A DNA stretch of 9,599 bases, taken from positions 51,083 through 60,681 of the forward strand of contig DCDI01000231.1 of assembly GCA_002316345.1 (NCBI GenBank), read 5' to 3'. Positions 1 to 5,627 of this stretch are shown here, piece after piece (position 1 is the stretch's first letter; every line of letters begins with the position of its first letter). A program made the position numbers and the translations under genes. Below the pieces are notes generated by a model. That model ran no database searches, had not been told where the DNA came from, and saw nothing but the letters and a program-made list of their open reading frames with translations. This DNA comes from Phyllobacteriaceae bacterium UBA1059 (GTDB taxonomy: Bacteria; Pseudomonadota; Alphaproteobacteria; Rhizobiales; Rhizobiaceae).

Positions 1-4
1 GAGA

Positions 5-46
5 TAGAGCATTGCTGGCGATTCTTCTTTCGCCGGAAATGCTCTA
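5..46. repeat. Long imperfect palindrome (stem-loop) downstream of the EAL gene
   Basis: A 9-bp outer stem (TAGAGCATT at 5-13 with AATGCTCTA at 38-46) is followed by one G/A mismatch and a 7-bp inner stem (15-21 with 30-36, including one G-T pair) around an 8-base loop. It starts about 35 bases past the stop of the minus-strand EAL gene. On neither strand is it followed by a run of T, so it is not a classic rho-independent terminator, although it could still stop or stabilise the 3' end of that transcript. On the minus strand the left half resembles, from memory, the start of palindromic intergenic repeats common in rhizobial genomes. The pairing is seen directly; the family assignment is inference. 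Confidence 0.7.
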
Positions 47-80
47 GTCCGCTCCCGCCGCTTGAGGGCAGGGCGTTGGA

Positions 81-1859
81 TCAGGCCGGGGCGAGGCTGG
101 GCTGGTGGGACGTTGCGAGCCAGCTTTCGAAGGCTACCGGCTCCATCGGGCGCCCGAACAGGTAGCCCTGCACCTCGTCACAGCCCCATGCCTTGAGCTG
201 CTCGAAGGTTTCCGGCCGCTCCACGCCTTCGGCCACCATGTGGTAGCCGAGATCGTGACCGAGCTTGATGACGGTCGGCACCGTCACGGCTGCGTTGGGA
301 TCGGTCAGCGCCTGCGCCACCAGCGAGCGGTCGATCTTGAGCGAGGTCGCAGGCAGGGACAGGAGGTAAGCGAGGTTGCTGTAGCCGCTGCCGAAATCGT
401 CGATCGCCACGCCCACACCAAGCTCGCGGATCTCTTTCAGCCGCTCGGACGCGACATGGCTGTTGTCGAGGTTCATGTCCTCGACCACCTCGATTTCGAG
501 CCGGGAGGGATCGACGCCGGTGGCGTTCAGCACTTCGGCCAGCCGTGAAACGAGATCGTCCTCGAACAGGTTCTTCGAGGAAATGTTGAAGGAAACGGAC
601 AGGTCGATGCCGGCAGCCTGCCAGGCCGCGATCTGGCGCATCACATTGCGCATCACCCAGTCCGTGACTTCGTGGATCAAGCCGGTTTTTTCCACCAGCG
701 GGAAGAACTCGGCCGGCGACACAGGACCCCAATGCGGGTGGTTCCACCGCAGCAAGGCTTCGGCCGCAATGCACTGGCGCGACGCCACATCGATGCGCGG
801 CTGGTAAACGAGGTAAAGCTGCTTTTGCGAGCGCAGCGCTTCCGGCAGGTCGGACAGGAGGCTGTACATGCGCTTTTGCGCATCGTCACTGTCGCTGTCA
901 TAGGTCGCATAAAGTCGCTCGCTCAAGCGTGCCTCGCGCGCCGCCGAAAGCACGGTGCGAAGAACATCCGGCGAGGACATTTCCATCAAGCCGGCTGATC
1001 GAAGGCCAAAGCAGGGATTGAGCGCAGACGGCGTGCCTCGGCTGGTCACCAGCGGCTCGCGCAGATCCGCGTCCAGCTGTTTGATCAGCGTTTCGGGATC
1101 ACCCTTGGCGGCATCCAGCATGAAGGCGAGGTAGGCGCCGCCGATGTGATAAACGGTGTTGTCCGGCAGATGCCGCTTCAGGATCGTCGCGGCATGGCGG
1201 ACCTGCTCATTGTAGAAATCGATACCCAGTGCACCGATCACGTCATGGGCATTGCGGTTGTCGATCACGTCCACCAGCACGATCCAGCAGGTGCTGCTCG
1301 GGTCGGCCCGGATCATGTCTTGCAGGCTGAGGAGGAACTGGATGCGGTTGGGCAAACGGGTGAGAGGATCGACACGGCCGATCGCCCGGTCGCTCTTCAC
1401 CTGGATCATGACGAGCGCTGCCAGGTCTTCCAGCATTCGCACCTGATAGGGGGTGAGCGTGCGCGGCTTGACGTCGAACAAGCACAGTGTGCCGACGGCG
1501 AAACCGTCATGGGTCATCAGCGGCGCGCCGGCATAGAAGCGGAGCGATGGGCCGCCGGTTACATCCTGCAAGCCGCAGAAGCGGTCATCGCCCAGCGCAT
1601 TTTCCACCACCGTGGTCTTTTTCGTGGCGATCGGCACGCGGCAGAAGGATTGATCGGGCGTGTTTTCGCGCCTGTTCGTGCCCAGATGCGATTTGAACCA
1701 TTGCCGCTGTCCATCCATGAAGGTGATCAGCACCACCGGCATGTCGAACATTTCCTGAGCGATCCGCGCGATGCGGTCGTAGGCTTCCTGGCTGCTGGTG
1801 TCGTCCATGACCGCGAGGTCTCGAACAACCTCCAGACGTAGCGGATCTTGCGGCGACAT
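81..1859 (-). CDS. GAF / degenerate GGDEF / EAL protein, probable cyclic-di-GMP phosphodiesterase
   Basis: This 592-residue protein has no signal peptide or membrane segment and is probably cytosolic. A GAF-type sensor domain spans about residues 20-155 (FCRVPI at 72-77, RFYAGAPL at 107-114, GTLCLFD at 123-129). A GGDEF-like domain spans about 160-325, but the signature is GGAYL (240-244), so the metal-binding and catalytic acids are gone and cyclase activity is unlikely. The EAL domain (about 335-580) looks complete: EALLR at 367-371, N425, E457 and E460, DDFGSGYS at 487-494, LKIDR at 507-511, AEGVE at 543-547 and QGYLFGRP at 564-571. In this family such a set hydrolyses c-di-GMP to pGpG, lowering the level of a second messenger that controls motility and biofilm. 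The GAF and dead GGDEF domains probably act as regulatory inputs; the ligand is unknown. The ATG at 1859 keeps the conserved lead-in to the GAF domain but has only a weak GGGA ribosome site. It appears to be transcribed alone. Confidence 0.95.
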   Translation of the reverse strand: MSPQDPLRLEVVRDLAVMDDTSSQEAYDRIARIAQEMFDMPVVLITFMDGQRQWFKSHLGTNRRENTPDQSFCRVPIATKKTTVVENALGDDRFCGLQDVTGGPSLRFYAGAPLMTHDGFAVGTLCLFDVKPRTLTPYQVRMLEDLAALVMIQVKSDRAIGRVDPLTRLPNRIQFLLSLQDMIRADPSSTCWIVLVDVIDNRNAHDVIGALGIDFYNEQVRHAATILKRHLPDNTVYHIGGAYLAFMLDAAKGDPETLIKQLDADLREPLVTSRGTPSALNPCFGLRSAGLMEMSSPDVLRTVLSAAREARLSERLYATYDSDSDDAQKRMYSLLSDLPEALRSQKQLYLVYQPRIDVASRQCIAAEALLRWNHPHWGPVSPAEFFPLVEKTGLIHEVTDWVMRNVMRQIAAWQAAGIDLSVSFNISSKNLFEDDLVSRLAEVLNATGVDPSRLEIEVVEDMNLDNSHVASERLKEIRELGVGVAIDDFGSGYSNLAYLLSLPATSLKIDRSLVAQALTDPNAAVTVPTVIKLGHDLGYHMVAEGVERPETFEQLKAWGCDEVQGYLFGRPMEPVAFESWLATSHQPSLAPA

Positions 1860-2003
1860 AGTGGTTCCCGGTTGAAAGCTGCGATGATGAAATCAACAAC
1901 CGGCGCGAGCTTACCAAGCCAGCGTGAACAGGACGTTGATTGCAGCGCATCAAAGCATTGAGCATGGTGGAAGGAGAAAACGACCAAGGCGTCGTCGAGC
2001 CGA

Positions 2004-2031
2004 CCTATAGCGCCAAGTCACAAAATGATAA
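2004..2031 (-). promoter_or_regulatory. Weak candidate promoter for the EAL gene
   Basis: On the minus strand TTATCA (2031-2026) and TATAGG (2009-2004) are separated by 16 bases. Each matches the sigma70 consensus at four of six positions. This would give a 5' leader of about 140 bases before the ATG at 1859. The match is weak enough to arise by chance. Confidence 0.25.
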
Positions 2032-2200
2032 TGCTCCGGTCGGGAAAAAGCCGGATTGAGCTTCTAGATAGGCGGTGTTCCCGGGCCGCACTCACACAGG
2101 CGCTTCGGGAAAATTGCAAACAGTCTCGAAATGTCGTGCTTATATTAATCTTTGTGCATGAGCCGTCGGCGAGACTGTATCAGAAATAAGCGATGTGAAG

Positions 2201-2206
2201 AGGAGG
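2201..2206 (+). promoter_or_regulatory. Strong ribosome binding site that fixes the small gene's start
   Basis: A perfect AGGAGG sits five bases before the ATG at 2212. The frame is open further upstream to about 2152, but the only earlier start there is a TTG without a ribosome site, so 2212 is the supported start. Confidence 0.8.
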
Positions 2207-2211
2207 ACGTC

Positions 2212-2433
2212 ATGGCGCCGCCCAGCAGAAGCATCCAAGACGTAGTTGATCAGTACCTTTTGTCCAGGCGTTCCAAACTGTCGGCAATTTCAACCGCCGA
2301 CGCGACCCGAGCGATCAAATCCGTTCTGCCGGCCTCGTCGGCCAGCGATCGGGAAATCGAGGATCTGATTGTTGCCTCGGCCGCTCATCGCGGCATGGCG
2401 CTGCATTTCGATCTGCCCCGTACTGCAGCCTAA
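2212..2433 (+). CDS. Small hypothetical protein, 73 residues
   Basis: I do not recognise the family by name. The frame encodes 73 residues and ends in TAA. It begins MAPPSRSIQDVV, with no signal peptide, membrane segment or cysteine. The composition suggests a small soluble helical protein: a basic stretch (SRRSKL at 18-23), a central run of alternating helical and Ser/Ala-rich residues, and an acidic segment (DREIEDL at 46-52). The strongest argument that it is real is the perfect AGGAGG at ideal spacing before the ATG, together with its position as the only plausible gene between two well-defined ones. It is divergent from the EAL gene and convergent with the acyltransferase, so it is probably transcribed alone. 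Its role is unknown; a small rhizobial conserved hypothetical protein is my best description. Confidence 0.75.
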   Translation: MAPPSRSIQDVVDQYLLSRRSKLSAISTADATRAIKSVLPASSASDREIEDLIVASAAHRGMALHFDLPRTAA

Positions 2434-2449
2434 GCAGCACGGCGGAGGC

Positions 2450-2466
2450 GGGAGGATGTTCCTCCC
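2450..2466. terminator. Hairpin after the small gene, possible terminator
   Basis: GGGAGGA (2450-2456) pairs with TCCTCCC (2460-2466) around a three-base TGT loop, 16 bases after the TAA of the small gene. The stem is perfect and G/C-rich, but the following plus-strand bases (CATCAAATTCG) are not a T run. It may pause or end transcription, possibly with the neighbouring hairpin. Confidence 0.45.
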
Positions 2467-2478
2467 CATCAAATTCGT

Positions 2479-2508
2479 ATCGGGCGACGCTTAACGGCGC
2501 CGCCCGAT
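2479..2508. terminator. Hairpin overlapping the acyltransferase stop codon, possible bidirectional terminator
   Basis: ATCGGGCG (2479-2486) pairs with CGCCCGAT (2501-2508). After one A/C mismatch, three more pairs close a six-base loop. The stop codon of the minus-strand acyltransferase (2491-2493) lies in the loop. With the hairpin at 2450-2466 it fills most of the gap between convergent genes, so it could insulate them from each other. No strong T run follows on either strand. Confidence 0.45.
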
Positions 2509-3780
2509 CAGTTTGCGGATCCGGTTGCGGACCAGGCGCGCCATGTTGCGGCTTTCGCGATAAAGGTGGATCTGCTGCGCGGCCTGCCGCACATGGCGGT
2601 CCGTATCCGGCGTCAGGCCGATGATCATCGTTCCGAACTGCGCGCGTTCGCTCCAGATCCGGCTCATCACGGGATGATCGGGCACGGCGCAGGAATCGGT
2701 TGCCTGGATGTTGGGATCATCGAGATGGGTGCGCGTCACTTCCATCGCCAGCAGCGTGCCGGGCGAAAAGGCCGAATAGGTCTCGTCATAGGCCGTCTTC
2801 CAGGTGTAGGCGACGCCGTTTTCGATAAACACCAGCAGCACCGCGATCGGCTTGTCGTCGAGCGACAAAACATGGGCGCGGCAATTATCGGCTTCGGACA
2901 GGCGATAAACCGCCTCGCGCGCGAAGGCCGCACGGTAGCGGTCGGCGGCCATGGCGGAGCGCTCGCGGCCTTTCCAGCCATCCATTTCCAGCGTCAGAAA
3001 GGCTTCGGTGGCGATGCGGACATCGTCGGGCTGGCGGTGAATGGCGTAATCGAGCTTGCCCTTTTCGCCCAGCCGCCGCTTCAAGCGCTTGAACTCGCGG
3101 AAGTGGTGGGCGCTTAGCGCGCGCTTGAGATAGGCGTCGCCTTCCAGCTCGCTTTGCAGATAAGGCCGCTCAACCCGGTCGACGATGTCGAGCGGCAGGT
3201 TGCGGGTTTCGCTGACATGGCGGAACAGGCCGGCCACCGGGCCATCGAGCCGGATGTCCGGCAGAACGAAGGCCTTGGGAAAGTTCAGATGCGGCCGCGA
3301 AAGCATGGCCAGGAAGTCTTCGATGACCCCGATCGGATCGTCGCGGTCGATCAGCGGCGTGCCGAGCGGTCCGAACGGGTTGGCCCAGCTGCGCAGAACG
3401 GGCACCGCGAGCGGCACGCCGGGTCGCTCGATGGAGAAGGGCAAAAGGAAGCGCAAACGGCTGTCGTCGCCTTCGCCGTCACGCATCACCGCCAGCCTGA
3501 TTTCGCGGTCTTCCAAACGCGGCATTGCCGGGGCGAGGAAGCGCGGATTGAAGAAAACGTTGGGTTCAACCGTGCGCGCGCACAGATGGTCGAGCTCATC
3601 CACGAGGTCGAAGCCGGCTGCAGCCGGATAGATCGCGAGACGGCGCAGCGGGCGCACCGGCCCCATATTTTCGATCTGCTCGCCGTGGTTGGTCAAACGC
3701 GGCGTGAAGCCTGCCAGCTGCGCGATCATCGAGCCGGAGCTGGACGTGCTGAGTTCTTCCAGGATCGGGGTCGCGGCCAT
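2491..3780 (-). CDS. GNAT-superfamily (FemAB/CelD-like, BioF2-type) acyltransferase
   Basis: This 429-residue soluble protein resembles the FemAB/CelD-like branch of the GNAT superfamily (the Acetyltransf_6 type), often found in exopolysaccharide and cellulose gene clusters. Supporting features are FFNPRFL (76-82), the EMDGWKGRERSAM segment (265-277, matching the GWKG region of this family), LSLDDKPIAVLL (306-316), the TWKTAYDETYSAFSPG block (326-341) and GTLLAMEV (341-348). The last 20 residues are very rich in Arg and could contact membrane or nucleic acid. The ATG directly follows the flippase stop (TAGATG), with AGGAG seven bases before it inside the flippase gene, which strongly implies translational coupling. 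I infer that it acylates a saccharide or lipid-linked sugar handled by the flippase. The substrate and donor are unknown, and a FemX-like aminoacyl transferase role is possible but less likely. Confidence 0.88.
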   Translation of the reverse strand: MAATPILEELSTSSSGSMIAQLAGFTPRLTNHGEQIENMGPVRPLRRLAIYPAAAGFDLVDELDHLCARTVEPNVFFNPRFLAPAMPRLEDREIRLAVMRDGEGDDSRLRFLLPFSIERPGVPLAVPVLRSWANPFGPLGTPLIDRDDPIGVIEDFLAMLSRPHLNFPKAFVLPDIRLDGPVAGLFRHVSETRNLPLDIVDRVERPYLQSELEGDAYLKRALSAHHFREFKRLKRRLGEKGKLDYAIHRQPDDVRIATEAFLTLEMDGWKGRERSAMAADRYRAAFAREAVYRLSEADNCRAHVLSLDDKPIAVLLVFIENGVAYTWKTAYDETYSAFSPGTLLAMEVTRTHLDDPNIQATDSCAVPDHPVMSRIWSERAQFGTMIIGLTPDTDRHVRQAAQQIHLYRESRNMARLVRNRIRKLIGRRR

Positions 3781-5202
3781 CTATGAACTCCTGCCGCGTG
3801 CCGGCGTGGCCTGGTCGCCGATCACCATCACCAGCCCCAGCTTGATCCAGACAACAACCGCCAGCGCGATTGCCTCGAAGATCATTGCAGCGGAGGTGGC
3901 GACGGCTGCGCCCCAAAGCCCGATCTGTGGAATGAGAAGCGCGTTGCAGGTCAGGTTGACCGCAAGCGTCGCCGCATAAACGCCGGCGCAGATATTTTGT
4001 TGCCCGCTCATCGTGAGCAGGCTTTCCGCCGGCCCCACGCTTGCGCGCGCGATGACGCCTGCCACCAGAACGAACAAAAGCGGATAGCCCGTGGTGAATT
4101 CTGCCCCGAACAGGGAAAGCAGCGGCCAGCCGGCTGCGAGCACGAACAGGCCCATGCCAACCGACGGCCAGAAGGTCCAGGCCACGGTTTCGCGCGCAAA
4201 GGCCTTGAGGCGCCGCTCTTCACCGGCATGGATGAGCTGCGCGTAGCGCTGGGCCGCACCGGTCTTGACCGCGAAATACACGAAATGCACCAACGCCAGC
4301 GTTTTGACGGTCGCATAATAGATCGCGACATCATGCGGCTCGAGATAGAAGCCGACGACCAGCACGTCGGCGTTGGTGAGCAGGAACGTAAAGCCTTCGA
4401 TCAGGAAGATCGGCAGGGACACGGCCAGCCATGTCCGCATGTCGATATGGCGCGGGCCGCGTCCTGCAACGCGATCAGCCGGGCCGGTTACGCTCAGCAC
4501 CTGATACAGTGCCGTCACATAGGTCGCAGCGATCGCGGCAATCAGCGAGGTTCGCGCATCGGGCTCCCAGCCGGCAAGCAGCAGGCCGGCCATGAACACG
4601 AGCAGCAAAGTCGGGCGCACGACATAAGCGGGCGCGAGCGCGGCGACTGCCCAGGCATTGGCGCGGGCAATGCCCTGCAGCGTGTCCGACAGGGCGATCA
4701 TCGGCAGCATTACGATGCCGAGCGCGAAGGGCACGATGTAATAGGGTTCGACCGAACCGGAAAAAAGGTACAAACCCAGCGCGCCGAGTGCGGCGATCGA
4801 GCTGGAAGCGACCAGCGTGAAGATGCGGCTGCCGAACAGGATGCCGCGCAGATGATCCGGTCGGTCCGTTTCGCGATATTCCGGAATGAAGCGGATCACC
4901 GCCGTGTGGAAGCCGAAGCAGGAGAGGTTGCCGAGGATCACCACGGCGACCCAGACCAGCACGAAGATGCCGTACTCGAAGGAGCCTATCCAGCGGGCCA
5001 TGAAGACCTGGCTGATGAAGGCGATGGCTGCGCTTAAGATGCGGATGGCGAAGGCGATCAACGAGATGCGACCAGCCTGATCACGCGCATCACGCGGGAT
5101 CAACAAGGCGTCGACCTGGTCGAGCAAGGGACGAGCCCGGCTCGCCAATCGCTCCGGCAGGAAGCGCTCGGCCGTCGTTGCCGCCGAAAAACGCACACAC
5201 AT
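3781..5202 (-). CDS. MOP-superfamily oligosaccharide/polysaccharide flippase (Wzx-like)
   Basis: This 473-residue integral membrane protein has about 12 hydrophobic segments from residue 46 to 456, after a charged cytoplasmic N-terminus of about 45 residues. The opening GRISLIAFAIRILSAAIAF (44-62) and ARWIGSFEYGIF (69-80) match the first helix and first loop of polysaccharide transporters in the MOP (MATE/Wzx) superfamily, which move lipid-linked oligosaccharides across the inner membrane. A second half beginning near 258 repeats the pattern, as expected from the two-fold layout of the family. It is the first gene of a two-gene unit with the acyltransferase. No glycosyltransferase, polymerase or Wzz-type gene lies nearby, so the cargo is unknown. 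The ATG at 5202 gives the longest protein, but GGAG lies only one base before it; the GTG at 5196 (codon 3) has the same GGAG at a seven-base spacing and may be the true start. I see no clear promoter upstream. Confidence 0.9.
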   Translation of the reverse strand: MCVRFSAATTAERFLPERLASRARPLLDQVDALLIPRDARDQAGRISLIAFAIRILSAAIAFISQVFMARWIGSFEYGIFVLVWVAVVILGNLSCFGFHTAVIRFIPEYRETDRPDHLRGILFGSRIFTLVASSSIAALGALGLYLFSGSVEPYYIVPFALGIVMLPMIALSDTLQGIARANAWAVAALAPAYVVRPTLLLVFMAGLLLAGWEPDARTSLIAAIAATYVTALYQVLSVTGPADRVAGRGPRHIDMRTWLAVSLPIFLIEGFTFLLTNADVLVVGFYLEPHDVAIYYATVKTLALVHFVYFAVKTGAAQRYAQLIHAGEERRLKAFARETVAWTFWPSVGMGLFVLAAGWPLLSLFGAEFTTGYPLLFVLVAGVIARASVGPAESLLTMSGQQNICAGVYAATLAVNLTCNALLIPQIGLWGAAVATSAAMIFEAIALAVVVWIKLGLVMVIGDQATPARGRSS

Positions 5203-5203
5203 A

Positions 5204-5207
5204 CTCC
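5204..5207 (-). promoter_or_regulatory. Ribosome binding site suggesting a GTG start for the flippase
   Basis: On the minus strand GGAG (5207-5204) is one base from the ATG at 5202, too close for normal initiation, but seven bases from the in-frame GTG at 5196-5194. Starting there would shorten the protein by two residues. Confidence 0.5.
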
Positions 5208-5308
5208 GACTTCGATGGTCTCTGGCTTAGCGCGGAGTCTTTAAAAAACGGTTCGGGCTGGATTGATGGAGCGGACAGGTGGGTTGGGGGCGGGGCGGCC
5301 AGCGAGGG

Positions 5309-5351
5309 ACCCCCACCCCTTACCCCTCCCCTCAAGGGGGAGGGGGGAGTC
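5309..5351. repeat. G/C-rich intergenic repeat, copy A
   Basis: This 43-base unit matches the reverse complement of 5474-5516 at 39 of 43 positions by hand alignment. It contains a CCCCTCAAGGGG core that can form a small hairpin. On the minus strand it carries four G runs (4, 4, 4 and 5 bases, loops of 1, 3 and 1), fitting the usual G-quadruplex pattern. Similar elements are, from memory, scattered between genes in many alphaproteobacteria. Confidence 0.85.
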
Positions 5352-5473
5352 TGAGGCCTCGCGCTGGGTGGGACCGCAGTTAGAAGCGCCACTATGAGCA
5401 CCGGATGGCATACTGAAGTTGAAACGCATCGATTCGAGCCAGGTGACAGATTCGGTAGTCAGCGCATTACGAT

Positions 5474-5516
5474 GACGCCTCCCTCCCCCTTGAGGGGAGG
5501 GATAAAGGGTGGGGGT
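5474..5516. repeat. G/C-rich intergenic repeat, copy B (inverted)
   Basis: This is the inverted partner of 5309-5351, separated from it by 122 bases. Its core reads CCCCTTGAGGGG. On the plus strand four G runs (5494-5497, 5499-5501, 5507-5509 and 5511-5515) with loops of 1, 5 and 1 bases fit the G-quadruplex pattern. Because the copies are inverted, a transcript crossing both could fold into a long 43-bp hairpin. Confidence 0.85.
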
Positions 5517-5575
5517 ACCAACCTCTCCACCATCACCACGACGACAAACTTCGGTTCCGCCGCTTCCAGTCGCTC

Positions 5576-5604
5576 AACAAAAAACCGGCCCTTTCGAGCC
5601 GGTT
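5576..5604 (-). terminator. Rho-independent terminator of secA
   Basis: On the minus strand a 9-bp stem (5604-5596 with 5591-5583, including one G-T pair) is capped by a GAAA tetraloop closed by a C-G pair, and runs directly into six T residues, two of them in the stem. It starts 23 bases after the secA stop. This is a textbook intrinsic terminator and separates secA from the flippase unit downstream on the same strand. Confidence 0.9.
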
Positions 5605-5627
5605 CCTTATTCTTCCGTCACTGCGTC

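Larger units (their letters stand above)
1860..2211. other. Divergent intergenic region between the EAL gene and the small hypothetical gene
   Basis: This 352-bp stretch should hold the promoters of both divergent genes. On the minus strand there is a weak sigma70-like pair (see 2004-2031). On the plus strand an AT-rich TATATTAAT at 2141-2149 looks like a -10 box, but no -35 box lies at the right distance; the nearest TTGCAA (2114-2119) is 21 bases away. Short open frames crossing the region lack ribosome sites and recognisable domains. I see no repeats, tRNA or riboswitch-like structure here. Confidence 0.6.
5203..5627. other. Intergenic region between the flippase and secA
   Basis: This 425-bp region lies upstream of the flippase and downstream of secA, both on the minus strand. 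It holds the secA terminator (5576-5604) and two inverted G/C-rich repeats (5309-5351 and 5474-5516). The 122 bases between the repeats show no gene, promoter or RNA structure I can support. A GGG/GGGGG/GGGG/GGG tract also lies at about 5280-5308. No sigma70-like promoter for the flippase stands out. Short open frames here merely translate the repeats into a proline/glycine/arginine-rich pattern and are not genes. Confidence 0.7.

Noticed and set aside
146..1841. Plus-strand open frames opposite the EAL gene, including one of 231 codons
   Set aside because: They lack ribosome sites and domains and overlap intact EAL and GAF motifs on the minus strand.
2114..2146. TTGCAA and TATATT as a promoter for the small gene
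   Set aside because: The 21-base spacing is too long for a standard sigma70 promoter.
5309..5516. The inverted repeats as terminal repeats of an insertion sequence
   Set aside because: The 122 bases between them encode no transposase and I see no target-site duplication outside the arms. A small non-autonomous element remains possible but is not shown.
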